The notes under the pieces are model-generated. The model saw nothing but the letters and a program-made list of their open reading frames with translations, did no database searches and was not told where the DNA came from. From Longimicrobium sp. (GTDB lineage: Bacteria > Gemmatimonadota > Gemmatimonadetes > Longimicrobiales > Longimicrobiaceae): a stretch of DNA of 64,000 bases. Positions 52,095-60,956 of this stretch are shown here, in pieces. The position numbers were made by a program, and so were the translations under genes. Where the stretch lies: the NCBI RefSeq assembly GCF_036388275.1, contig NZ_DASVSF010000060.1, positions 185,836 through 249,835 on the forward strand, in the 5' to 3' direction. The number at the start of each line of letters is the position of its first letter. The first letter of the stretch is position 1.

Positions 52095-52499
52095 ATGATC
52101 CGCATGGCCGGCCTTTCCGCCCTGGGCCTCATCCTGAACGCCTGCCCCTTCGGTGCCCCTGAGGAGCCGGACGGCTACGCCACGGTGACGGGGCAAGTGC
52201 AGGTGCGCACCGGCCCCAACTACAACGGCCGGGTGAGCGTGATGTGCTTCAGCGCCGGCCACCCGGAGCCCTCGTTCGGCAATAGCGCCCGCGTGGACGC
52301 ACAGGCCAACTACCGCGTCGAGTTGGAGGCTCCGTTCCTGTCTCGCGGAGGGCAGGGAGAAGCGTTCCAGTTCGTTTGCAAAGCCCAGGCAGGCCCCGGC
52401 GGCGGGCCATTCGCCAGCCGCCAGGCCACCGTTCCGTTCTCGGAAACCCGCGCGAACCGGCCTGAGACGCGCATCGATCTGCGCCAGGGCGAGATGTAG
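52095..52499 (+). CDS. Small lipoprotein (134 aa)
   Basis: Lipobox LNAC near residue 16. The mature domain is beta-rich (YATVTGQVQVRTGPNYNGRV, then NYRVELEAPFLSRG) and resembles a carboxypeptidase-regulatory-like or Ig-like sandwich. The stop codon is followed at once by the GNAT pseudogene. Confidence 0.72.
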   Translation: MIRMAGLSALGLILNACPFGAPEEPDGYATVTGQVQVRTGPNYNGRVSVMCFSAGHPEPSFGNSARVDAQANYRVELEAPFLSRGGQGEAFQFVCKAQAGPGGGPFASRQATVPFSETRANRPETRIDLRQGEM

Positions 52500-52501
52500 C
52501 G

Positions 52502-52962
52502 TCACGCCGACGCCATCCAGCGGCTGGCCCGCGATCCGCTGGTGACGGCCACGACCACCCTTCCCGAGCTGCACCCCGACGGCGGCGCGGCGGGGTGGAT
52601 CGCGGGCCTGCTGCCCACGCGCGTGGCCGGGCAGGAACACTTGTTCGCCGCGCGCGCGGATGACGGCGAGGTCGCGGGCGTGGTAGGGCTGGCGGACGTG
52701 CAGGGGCCCGGCGGGTCGGCGGAACTGGGCTACTCGGTGGGGGTGCTCTGTACTGGGGCCGCGGCTACGCCGCCACGGCGTGCGCCATGGCGGTGGATTT
52801 CGCCTTCGGGTAGCTGGGCCTGCCGGAGGTGAACGCCTATCCACTGCGGGAGAACGGGGCGTCACGGCGCGTGCTGGAGAAGGCCGGCTTCCGGCTGGAG
52901 AGGATCATCCCCAACAAGTACCCCAAGTGGAGCCCCGAGCACAGCCTGGCGCACTACCGCAC
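52502..52962 (+). pseudogene. Decayed copy of the GNAT acetyltransferase gene
   Basis: Close DNA similarity to 50940-51400 from HADAVQRLARDP onward. Three lesions: the first ~8 codons are lost, a two-base insertion near 52750 (GTGCTCTGTACTGG for GTGCCGCACTGG) shifts the frame, and an in-frame TAG replaces TGG near 52812. The downstream frame still reads NGASRRVLEKAGFRLE. Confidence 0.85.
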
Positions 52963-53181
52963 ACCTGGGCGTACATTGAACCCGCCAGCAATGGCTGACG
53001 CTCCGCGGACGTCCTCGGAACCGCAGCCGGGGATGGGAGGCATTGCGCCGTTCCAGTTGGGACAATAGTTGCACTCCTCACAGGCAGGCACTATTGTTTT
53101 ACATCGTCGTACGAACTCTTGTGCGATCCATCGTTCATGAGCCCTGGGCCAAGCAGGCGGTGCGCCGTGCGGTGGCTATAA

Positions 53182-53654
53182 CAAGCGGAGTTCTTCCCGT
53201 CGTTCACCGGGAACGATGATCAGGCTGACGCTTTCCGGCACATCTACTTGAGCGTCATGCTCAGGCGGTACCTTGGAAAAACGGTAACCACGGCGGTGAC
53301 GGATGATCACGAGAGCGACAGCTTCGGCGCCGCGCACGTGATGGATCTGCACAACAACGACATCGGCCGAACGCATCGCTATGAGCAGTTCGGAATCATG
53401 GTTCCATGATCGCTGGGACTGGAAAGAGTGGGACGCGCGTCCGCGACTACATCAACTACCCGGCCGGAAACGGAGTGTATATCCCCGAGTGGAAAACCGG
53501 CCCTACGACCGAGCAGGCCTGGCAACGTGAAGCGTCGGTGCCGGATGCTCGCTACATCTACTTCAAGCCTAAGCAGGACGATGAGATATCAATCGATTGG
53601 AAGGCGCGCGGCGTTCCTGGTGGGCGTGCTGGCCGTCGCGATCTCCGGATGTGA
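53182..53654 (+). pseudogene. Decayed DUF6973-like toxin-domain fragment
   Basis: Frame 1 (53182-53409) reads DDQADAFRHIYLSVMLRRYL, then VMDLHNNDIGRTHRYEQFG. That pattern (AFRHxYxSxxL...MDLHNNxxGR) matches the DUF6973 type found at the ends of secreted or polymorphic-toxin-like proteins. A second frame gives HDRWDWKEWDAR, and a third gives VRDYINYPAGNGVYIPEWK from 53406. Two frameshifts are needed to join them. No start codon or leader is present. The following lipoprotein gene overlaps its end. Confidence 0.55.
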
Positions 53655-54015
53655 CCTCGCCGAGATCACTGGCGGATACCGCGGCCCGATGCCTGAGAAA
53701 GTGGGCCTTGTGGCAGAAGAAGTGATCGTCCGCCGCATCGAGAGCGAAGGGGAGAACCTCATCGTTGACCGGGTCCGCTACGCTAGCGATCCCCACAACG
53801 TGAACCGCGTTGTATCCGTGAACACGTCCGCGCTCAAGGCGCAGACAGACGCATTCAACCTCAAAGTCGGCGACCACGTGGTGGTCTCGACCGAGTTCGT
53901 GCAGATCGGTGAAATCGTAGATTTCCCGGAAGTACCCAACTGGCCGGGGCATAACGCCATAGAGTTTCCGATCGGCTCCCACCGCCTCACCGCAGTCGCG
54001 CGCGCGGCACCCTAA
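53581..54015 (+). CDS. Small lipoprotein after the toxin-like fragment
   Basis: 144 residues from the ATG at 53581. Lipobox VAISGC near residue 24 follows a hydrophobic stretch (AAFLVGVLAVAISGC). The mature domain is mixed alpha/beta (VGLVAEEVIVRRIES, then FNLKVGDHVVVSTEF). Its start overlaps the end of the decayed toxin-like fragment, so an immunity role is possible but not shown. A good terminator follows. Confidence 0.65.
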   Translation: MRYQSIGRRAAFLVGVLAVAISGCDLAEITGGYRGPMPEKVGLVAEEVIVRRIESEGENLIVDRVRYASDPHNVNRVVSVNTSALKAQTDAFNLKVGDHVVVSTEFVQIGEIVDFPEVPNWPGHNAIEFPIGSHRLTAVARAAP

Positions 54016-54038
54016 AGTTACACCTCCGTTGTTCCTGT

Positions 54039-54075
54039 GCCCGTGCTTCAGCTACTTGAAGCGCGGGCGTTTTGC
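54039..54075 (+). terminator. Terminator after the 144-aa lipoprotein
   Basis: 12-bp stem with one G-T pair (GCCCGTGCTTCA at 54039-54050 with TGAAGCGCGGGC at 54057-54068), followed by GTTTT. It lies 24 bases after the stop. The remaining ~260 bases to the next gene hold nothing I can support. Confidence 0.75.
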
Positions 54076-54337
54076 TATCTGCCCAGTTCACGCCAGCGGT
54101 ATCAAAAGCACTCTCCCGCATGTCCCGGTTAGCCCGTTCTTGACGCGGTTTGGCCGGAAAGCTTCAGCGTTTGTTCTCTCTGTTCGCATGCGATGACGAG
54201 ATCCGGGCACCGCAGTTCCCGGCCGAGCAATAACGGCTGATCGGTGTGGATGGGACCGCTGGTGCACGCACCTATCGTGGTGCATAGTGGTGGAGTTCGC
54301 AACCGAAACCCGCCGCGGCGGCCTCCCGGAGGACCCG

Positions 54338-55930
54338 ATGACCACGCGTTCCATTCTCCTCGCGCTCTGCGCATCGCTCGCCCTGGCACCGTCCGCGATC
54401 GACGCGCAGCCCTCCACCAGCAGCGCGGCTCCGCCCGCCGCGTTCACCAACCCGCGTCGTCTGCAGCAGCTCAGCGCGGCGTTCCCCGCCATCGACAGCA
54501 TGATGCGCGAGTTCGCCGCGCGGTCGCGGGTGCCCGGCATCGCGTACGGCATCGTGGTGGATGGACGGCTGGCGCACGTGGGCACCGCCGGCTTTCGAGA
54601 GCTGTCGTCGCGCTCGCCGGTGGACACGTCGACGGTGTTCCGCATCGCCTCGATGAGCAAGAGCTTCGCGGCCGCGGCGATCCTGCAGCTGCGCGACGAG
54701 GGACGGCTGTCGCTGGACGACCCGGCGGAGCGCTACGTGCCGGAGCTCGCCTCGCTGCGCTACCCCACCCGCGACGCGCCCAAGATCACCATCCGCCACC
54801 TGCTGACGCACTCCGCCGGGTTTCCTGAGGACAACCCCTGGGGCGACCAGCAGCTGGCGGCCACGACCGACGAGATGTCGGCGATGATGCGGGGCGGCAT
54901 TCCGTTCTCCACCGCGCCCGGCACCAGCTACGAGTACTCCAACTTCGGGTACGCCATCCTGGGCCGCATCGTCGCGAAGGTTTCGGGGATGCCGTACCCG
55001 CGATACCTGGTGGAGCGCGTTCTGCGGCCGCTGGGGATGAACTCCACCACGCTGGAGGCCTCGGCGGTGCCGCCGAACCGGCTGGCGCACGGCTACCGGC
55101 TGCGCGACGGCGAGTGGATCGAGGAGCCGCAGCTGCCGGACGGCGCGTTCGGGCCCATGGGCGGCATGCTCACCTCCGTCAGCGACCTGTCGCGCTGGGT
55201 GGGGATGATGCTGGACGCGTGGCCGCCGCGCGACGACGACGAGCCAGGCCCCGTGCGCCGCGCATCGCTCCGCGAGATGCAGCAGGTCGGCCGCTACAAC
55301 GGCGCCTCCGTCGTGCGCGACACGGCGGCGGGGACCACCGTGCTGAACGCGGGCGGCTACGGCTACGGGCTGGGCATCCGGCAGACGTGCCTGTTCCGCA
55401 CCCTGGTGTCGCACAGCGGCGGGCTTCCGGGCTTCGGCTCGCTGATGCGCTGGCTTCCGGAGCACGGCGTGGGGATCGTGGCCATGGGCAACCTCACCTA
55501 CACCGGGTGGGGCGGGGCGACGGACCAGGCCTTTGCGATGCTCGCGCGGACGGGCGGGCTGGAGCCGCGCGTGCCCCAGCCCGCGCCGGTGCTTCTGCAG
55601 CGCCAGGAGCAGGTGACGCGCCTGGTCACGCGCTGGAGCGAGCCCCTGGCCGACAGCCTGGCGGCGATGAACCTGTACCTGGACGAGCCCAGGGACCGCC
55701 GGCGCGTGGAGATGGACCGCCTGGTCCGCGAGGTTGGGGGTGAGTGCCGGAACGAGGGGACGCTCCTGGCCGAGAACGCGCTGCGGGGAAGCTGGCGGAT
55801 GCGGTGCCGCGACGCCGACCTGCGCGTCTCCATCACCCTCGCGCCGACGGAGCCCGCGAAGGTGCAGTACCTGGACGTGAGTCGCATCGCGCGCGGCGAA
55901 GACGTAGCCCCCGCGCCGGTCTGCCGCTGA
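54338..55930 (+). CDS. Serine hydrolase, beta-lactamase/DD-peptidase family
   Basis: 530 residues from the ATG at 54338 (CGGAGG ribosome site 6 bases upstream). Signal peptide ends near IDAQ. The N-terminal ~370 residues are the serine beta-lactamase-family domain: SxxK as SMSK (IASMSKSF), YxN as YSN (YEYSNFGY), and HSGG in the KTG position. The C-terminal ~130 residues (RWSEPLADSLAAMNLYLDEP) form a separate module. Substrate unknown; the gene precedes the degenerate hydrolase lipoprotein at 55978. Confidence 0.88.
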   Translation: MTTRSILLALCASLALAPSAIDAQPSTSSAAPPAAFTNPRRLQQLSAAFPAIDSMMREFAARSRVPGIAYGIVVDGRLAHVGTAGFRELSSRSPVDTSTVFRIASMSKSFAAAAILQLRDEGRLSLDDPAERYVPELASLRYPTRDAPKITIRHLLTHSAGFPEDNPWGDQQLAATTDEMSAMMRGGIPFSTAPGTSYEYSNFGYAILGRIVAKVSGMPYPRYLVERVLRPLGMNSTTLEASAVPPNRLAHGYRLRDGEWIEEPQLPDGAFGPMGGMLTSVSDLSRWVGMMLDAWPPRDDDEPGPVRRASLREMQQVGRYNGASVVRDTAAGTTVLNAGGYGYGLGIRQTCLFRTLVSHSGGLPGFGSLMRWLPEHGVGIVAMGNLTYTGWGGATDQAFAMLARTGGLEPRVPQPAPVLLQRQEQVTRLVTRWSEPLADSLAAMNLYLDEPRDRRRVEMDRLVREVGGECRNEGTLLAENALRGSWRMRCRDADLRVSITLAPTEPAKVQYLDVSRIARGEDVAPAPVCR

Positions 55931-55977
55931 CACCTGCTCGCCCGAACACCAGGAATCTTGCGACCACGGAGGGATCG

Positions 55978-56700
55978 ATGCGACAGGGATTGATGGCGTG
56001 TCTGCTCGTGTTGGCCGCCGCGTGCGCCGCTCCCGGAGGTGCGGGGGCGGGCGGCGGCGCGTCGGCGGCGGTGGATACGGGGCGGGCTGCGGTGCAGGGA
56101 GGGGAGCTGTTCTACGAGGCGCGCGGCCAGGGCGCGCCGGTGGTGCTGCTGCATGCGGGCGCCCAGTACGACCACACGATGTGGGATGGCCAGGTGCAGG
56201 CGCTCGCCCGCCGCCATCGGGTGATCCGCTACGACCTGCGTGGATTCGGCCGGTCCAGCCGCCCGAACGGCCCCTTCTCGCCGCAGGCGGATCTGCTCCG
56301 CGTGCTGGAGGCGCTCGGGGTGCAGAGGGCCAGCCTGGTGGGGCTGGGGATGGGGAGCGGGGTCGCGATCAACTTTGCGCTCCAGCATCCGGATCGGGTG
56401 GACCGCCTGGTGCTGGCGTCGCTGGGAGCGCCGCCCCCCAACGTGCCGCGACCGCCGGGCTCCCCGGACCTCGCCTCGCCGGAGGGGCGCGAGCGGCTGC
56501 GCGCGCTGCGGATGCCGATCCTCCTGATCGCCGGCGGCGCCGACTCCACCCCCGGGCTGCGCCACGAAACCGTCGTGGAGCAGGAGGTGCCCGGCGTTCG
56601 GCGGGTGGTGGTTCCCGGGGTCGGCGAGCTGGTGAACCTGGAACGCCCGGACGACTTCAACCGGCTGATCCTGGACTTTCTGGCCGGCGGCAGGCGGTGA
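55978..56700 (+). CDS. Alpha/beta-hydrolase-fold lipoprotein without catalytic Ser and His
   Basis: 240 residues, lipobox LAAAC near residue 16. The fold is clear: VVLLHAGAQYDHTMWDGQV, RVIRYDLRGFGRSSRPNG and PDRVDRLVLASLG. The nucleophile elbow reads VGLGMGSG where VGxSMGG is expected, so Ser is Gly. The catalytic His position reads PGVGELVNLERP, so His is Glu; the Asp (IAGGADS) remains. It therefore looks like a non-catalytic binding protein or pseudoenzyme. It is close behind the serine hydrolase gene. Confidence 0.88.
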   Translation: MRQGLMACLLVLAAACAAPGGAGAGGGASAAVDTGRAAVQGGELFYEARGQGAPVVLLHAGAQYDHTMWDGQVQALARRHRVIRYDLRGFGRSSRPNGPFSPQADLLRVLEALGVQRASLVGLGMGSGVAINFALQHPDRVDRLVLASLGAPPPNVPRPPGSPDLASPEGRERLRALRMPILLIAGGADSTPGLRHETVVEQEVPGVRRVVVPGVGELVNLERPDDFNRLILDFLAGGRR

Positions 56701-56740
56701 GGCCGAATCCGCCGGTGTCGGCCGCGGTGTGCCGCTGAAC

Positions 56741-57127
56741 TTAGAAAATGGCCGCGCCCACGGTCAGCAGCGCGAGGAGGGCGAGCCCCGCCAGCACGAC
56801 CAGCGCGGCCTCCTGAACGCCATTGCCCCCCATCTCGCGCTGCACCGCGGATGGAGAAACGACGCGGATGCTGCGGACCTCGGCAAGCGCCACGGCCACC
56901 CGGATCGGCTGCCCTCCGGAGTCGGCGGTCCAGGCGCCGTAGACGCTGTCCGCGGTCACCTGCGGGTTGGCCAGGCGCACGCGCCGCCCATCCGCCATCA
57001 CCGCTTCTACGTCGCGCCCGCGGTACATCAGGATCTGCTCGGCGACCGGGCGCTGCACGGCCGGGGCGCAGGCGCCCACCATCAGCCATGTGATCGCGCT
57101 GGCGGAGATCGGGAGGGGGTGGCGCAT
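56741..57127 (-). CDS. Small lipoprotein with C-terminal membrane helix
   Basis: 128 residues. Lipobox MVGAC near residue 20. A short beta domain (YRGRDVEAVMADGRRVRLAN, then IRVAVALAEVRSIRVV) is followed by a hydrophobic tail (AALVVLAGLALLALLTVGA). It shares plan and spacing with the upstream gene; their stop and start codons overlap (TGATG). Function unknown. Confidence 0.75.
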   Translation of the reverse strand: MRHPLPISASAITWLMVGACAPAVQRPVAEQILMYRGRDVEAVMADGRRVRLANPQVTADSVYGAWTADSGGQPIRVAVALAEVRSIRVVSPSAVQREMGGNGVQEAALVVLAGLALLALLTVGAAIF

Positions 57128-57486
57128 CACTCGTCCGGGTAAAGGAAGTCGATGGCTAGTAACGTCGCCAGGGAAAGGCCGGCGATCACGAGCACGCCGG
57201 TGATCCCCTGCGTCTGCACGCGCTCCGGCCGGCGGTACTGAACGTAGGCGATGTCGGAAACCGCCACCGCCGTCCGCCGGCCGTTCACCGTGCCGCTCAC
57301 GGAGTCGCGGAAGAGCACGGCTCGCGACATCTGCACGCGGGTGCTGTCGCGCAGGGTGATCCGGACGTTGCTCTGCGTCTCCGAGAGGGCGTACCGGGGC
57401 GCGGGCGTCGGCGGCTTCCAGTACGTGCATCCGCCGAGCAGAAGCATCGCCGCCGACAGCAGGGTGGTTCGCGCGGCACGGTTCAT
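57127..57486 (-). CDS. Small lipoprotein, paralogue of the next gene
   Basis: 119 residues. Lipobox LLLGGC near residue 20. The beta domain (NVRITLRDSTRVQMSRAVLF, then AVAVSDIAYVQYRRPER) and hydrophobic tail (GVLVIAGLSLATLLAIDFL) mirror the neighbour at 56741. Both recall a small LSm/SH3-like sensor domain in plan. Likely a co-transcribed pair. Confidence 0.75.
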   Translation of the reverse strand: MNRAARTTLLSAAMLLLGGCTYWKPPTPAPRYALSETQSNVRITLRDSTRVQMSRAVLFRDSVSGTVNGRRTAVAVSDIAYVQYRRPERVQTQGITGVLVIAGLSLATLLAIDFLYPDE

Positions 57487-57702
57487 CGTGGTTCCCTCCG
57501 CTGCCCAACTCGCGCGGGCGGTGAGTGGATCGAATTCTCAAGAACGGTCGCTGCCGTCCGGTGTCAGCTTTCGCTCCCTTGCGGTCGCGCGCGCTGCACG
57601 TCAAGCATAGCACACGCCGCTCCGCCAGGCGATCTCCGATCCAATGCAAAGGCGCTCGCTGGCGGATGTGGCCAGCGCGCGCCCTCGGTGCGAACGCGTG
57701 GA

Positions 57703-60015
57703 TCAGGGCGCGGTCGCCTGGTCGTCGAAGCGCACCATGCGCGCGACGGCCGGCTTTCCGTGGCAGTCCACGTAGAAGAGCATGTAGAACGCGGGCGGCA
57801 GGTTGGCCTGGCGCGCGTTGGGCGTGCGGAACACGATCTCGTTGGCGGAGGTCGTCCGGAACGGCAGGTCCTGGAACTGCTGCCCGTTCTGCCACCCGTG
57901 CGTGGCCGACGGCAGCTTGATCAGCACCAGCTTCGCCTGCTGCCCCGCGGAGCACTGCGCGGGAAGCCCGGCCAGCTGCACCCGGTATTCCTGGTTGCTG
58001 CGAAACAGGTTGAACGTCTTGCCGCCGATCACCGCCTCCGGCCGGTAGCCCCGGGGCGGGGTGACGGGGCGGATGGAGGTGATCGACGCGCGCCGGTCCG
58101 GGTCGATGAACAGGTACGGCGGGCTGAAGACCTCGGCCACCCAGTTTTCGGTGGGGACGGTGTTCATTCCCTTTTCGCCGCGGGCCATGGGCCCGTCGCC
58201 GAAGAAGTACATGTCGATGTCCACCAGGCTCAGGTCCGGCTTGGGCTGCCCGTTCTGGGGCAGCCCGTCGGGTTGCTCTCCGCTTCGCACGGTGGCACGT
58301 GCCGAGTTGCCGCCGGACACCAGCACGCGCCCGTCGGGGAGCAGGAGCGCGTTGTTGTGGTACAGCCGCGGCTCCACGGCCTCGCTCATCCGCGTCTTTT
58401 CGTACCCGGTGAACGTGGCGCCGTCGAACCGGGGCGTCAGGAGCAGCGGATAGAACACCGGGCCGTAGAAATCGTAGTTGCCGCCGTTGATCACCAGCAC
58501 CTGGCGCGTGGGAAGGATGATCGCGTAGTGCATGGTGCGGTCGTCCTGCGGCGTGTCGCCCAGGAAGTTTTCGTCCAGGGTCCACCGGCCGCCGAGCGGG
58601 TCGTCGGGCGACGCGTGGAACTCCTCGCGCTTGCGGCTGCCGCGCCCGCCGGCGAAGTGCGTGGGGGCGATGCCGTCCGTGGACGTGGTGTTCATGGGCA
58701 GCAGCGTGCCCGGCGACGTGGGCTGGCCTCCCAGCAGCGTGATGTTGCCCGTGTTGGGGTCAAGGTACGTGGTGCCGTACGACGAGACGGTGTCGGCACG
58801 CTCGGGCCCGCGCTCGAACGAAATCCTGGGGCGCTCGGCCGTGCCGCCAATGGTGGCCCAGTAGGTGTTCTTGGTGCGCCGCATGAACGCGGTGCTTTCC
58901 GTGCGAAGGCTCACCCAGTCGCCCTCCCGCGTCATGTACAGGCGGCCGTCGGGCATCAGGTAGTTTTCGGGATACAGCTTGAAGGCGTCCCGCTGGTTCG
59001 CGCGGATGCACCGCTCGTCGCACACCACGCCGTCGTCGGGAACGAACGCCGGGTTGATTTCCGTGGCGAAGGGGCTGTTCGGCGTGTCGCGCACGTCCAC
59101 GGAGCGCCAGGCGGCCTGGGGATCTCGCGGGTTGAACCGGGCCGGGTTGAAAAAGTCGACGGTGTGGTTGATCTCGAACTCGTACATCGTCGGATAGCCG
59201 TGGTCGAACCCCACGAAGCCGCTGAACACCGCCATCCGCCCGTCGAGCAGCGGAACGATGCTGGCGTACCAGCGTCCGCGCGGCATGAAGCCGGAAAAGA
59301 TCCAGGGATCGTTCCGGGGCGCGGGCATCCGGCGCCAGTCTAGGGACTGCCAGTCGATGCTGAGCTCCTTCCGCCAGTCGAAGATGTACGTCGACCGGTT
59401 GCCGGTGCGGTACGGGTAGTAGTACTGCGTGCCCCCGGTAAAGAGGACGTTGCCGTCGGGCAGGTGCAGGTGGCCGGTGCAGAACAGGTCGCTCGGCGCA
59501 AACTGGCCCACGCTGTCCGGGTCGGCGACGGGCACCGGGTGCGGGATGCGGTAGAAGGTGTTCCGGTCAGGATCGTAGACTGCGACGTTATTGACGAGCT
59601 GGTAGTAGTTCTCCAGGCTGTCCATCGCGAATGGGTTTCCGTTCCGGTTGAAGACGCCGGTGCCGGGGGCCGGGTTGTGGACGTTGGGGTAGTGCTCGAT
59701 GGGCGCGTGGTTGCGCCAGCTGCTGCCGCTGGCCCACAGCACCTTGCCCGAAGGCAGCAGAACGCCGTGCACCGTCTGCATGCCCAGGATGCGGTGGATG
59801 GCCGCGCCGCCATCCTCCGGGATCACCGTCGCCCACCGGCCGTAGATGGCGGGATCGGGCGTGAGCTCGTGCGCATCCGCGGGGGGTGGGCCGTTCGCGT
59901 GGCCGTTCTGCGCGACGAGGGACGGGGGCGGCGACACGAGGAAGCTGAAAATGATCGCGCCGAGCGCAGCAAACCGAGGGATTGTGCGGGAACGGAGATG
60001 ATGTGGCGTGCGCAT
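57703..60015 (-). CDS. Galactose oxidase-like copper radical oxidase (AA5)
   Basis: 770 residues, signal peptide near VAQ (residue 36). A seven-bladed kelch-type propeller fills most of the protein, with a C-terminal DUF1929-type sandwich (SPPYLFIDPDRRASITSIRP, then NLFRSNQEYRVQLAG). The copper-radical centre can be read by alignment with galactose oxidase: Cys179 (LFCTGHL), Tyr250 (RWYASIV), Tyr552-His553 (RLYHNNALLLPDGR) and His706 (SATHGW). Such enzymes oxidise primary alcohols of sugars or other alcohols to aldehydes, giving H2O2. It stands alone. Confidence 0.9.
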   Translation of the reverse strand: MRTPHHLRSRTIPRFAALGAIIFSFLVSPPPSLVAQNGHANGPPPADAHELTPDPAIYGRWATVIPEDGGAAIHRILGMQTVHGVLLPSGKVLWASGSSWRNHAPIEHYPNVHNPAPGTGVFNRNGNPFAMDSLENYYQLVNNVAVYDPDRNTFYRIPHPVPVADPDSVGQFAPSDLFCTGHLHLPDGNVLFTGGTQYYYPYRTGNRSTYIFDWRKELSIDWQSLDWRRMPAPRNDPWIFSGFMPRGRWYASIVPLLDGRMAVFSGFVGFDHGYPTMYEFEINHTVDFFNPARFNPRDPQAAWRSVDVRDTPNSPFATEINPAFVPDDGVVCDERCIRANQRDAFKLYPENYLMPDGRLYMTREGDWVSLRTESTAFMRRTKNTYWATIGGTAERPRISFERGPERADTVSSYGTTYLDPNTGNITLLGGQPTSPGTLLPMNTTSTDGIAPTHFAGGRGSRKREEFHASPDDPLGGRWTLDENFLGDTPQDDRTMHYAIILPTRQVLVINGGNYDFYGPVFYPLLLTPRFDGATFTGYEKTRMSEAVEPRLYHNNALLLPDGRVLVSGGNSARATVRSGEQPDGLPQNGQPKPDLSLVDIDMYFFGDGPMARGEKGMNTVPTENWVAEVFSPPYLFIDPDRRASITSIRPVTPPRGYRPEAVIGGKTFNLFRSNQEYRVQLAGLPAQCSAGQQAKLVLIKLPSATHGWQNGQQFQDLPFRTTSANEIVFRTPNARQANLPPAFYMLFYVDCHGKPAVARMVRFDDQATAP

Positions 60016-60174
60016 GGACCTTTCTCTCGCGGGGGCAGGCGGGGTGTGTGACTGCAGTTTTCTGCCTGAAAGGTATTGTGCGGCTTCCCGAAAAACCAGA
60101 AACTCGATTTCGGAGACTGGCGCAGGTCATCCCCCACGTTCCGATAGGATGATCGACATGCAAGGGTTCCGCGG

Positions 60175-60885
60175 TTGACCCGCACGCCCGAGCGCGCCGA
60201 CGCGGCGCCGGCGATGCGCATCGCCTCCGACTTCGACCGCCTCTCCGCGTTCGACGACGGGCGGTGGGACCACAACCGGCACTATCATCCGCTCCTGCTG
60301 CGCTCCCTGCCGGCGAGGCGGGAGAGCGCCTTGGAGATCGGCTGTGGAACCGGTGAGTTCGCGCGCCTGCTCGCCCGGGAATTCGCCCGGGTGACGGCGA
60401 TCGATCTTTCCCCCGAGATGGTGCGCCGCGCTCGCGAACTTTCGCCGGGCGTGGCCCACATCGAGTTCACGCAGGCGGACGTCGCGTCGTGCGACCTGCC
60501 GCCGGAATCGTTCGACTGCATCGCCAGCATCGCGACGCTGCATCACCTGCCGCTGGCGGACACGCTGATGAAGCTGTCCGCGGCGCTGCGGCCGGGTGGC
60601 GTGCTGCTCGTGCTGGACCTGTATCAGCCGCGGAGCGCCGCGGACTTCGCCTGGAGTGCCGCGGCGTGGCCGTGCAATCTCGTCCTCCGCGCCTGGCACC
60701 ATGGCCGGCTCCGGGACCCTCCCGACGTGCGCCGCGCCTGGTCCGAGCACGCCCGGCACGACGTGTATCCAGCGCTGGCAGACGTCCGCGCGCTGGGAGA
60801 GCGCCTAGTTCCGGGAGCCGTGGTGCGCCGCCACCTCTTCTGGCGGTACTCGCTGGTCTGGCAGAAGCCGGCTGTGCGGGCGTAA
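60175..60885 (+). CDS. SAM-dependent methyltransferase (class I)
   Basis: 236 residues. Motif I ALEIGCGTGEF (about residues 52-62), a later Asp in TAIDLSPEM and FDCIASIATLHHLP, and ALRPGGVLLVLDLY. The starts TTG 60175 and ATG 60214 are both possible; TTG is kept because AAGGG lies upstream. Substrate unknown; the fold is of the UbiE/COQ5-like type. Confidence 0.87.
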   Translation: MTRTPERADAAPAMRIASDFDRLSAFDDGRWDHNRHYHPLLLRSLPARRESALEIGCGTGEFARLLAREFARVTAIDLSPEMVRRARELSPGVAHIEFTQADVASCDLPPESFDCIASIATLHHLPLADTLMKLSAALRPGGVLLVLDLYQPRSAADFAWSAAAWPCNLVLRAWHHGRLRDPPDVRRAWSEHARHDVYPALADVRALGERLVPGAVVRRHLFWRYSLVWQKPAVRA

Positions 60886-60956
60886 CGTGAAGCTCGCGAG
60901 AGCGGCGGGCCCTGGTGCGCCGCCGCCGTGCTCCACACGAATTTCCACGCTTGCGC

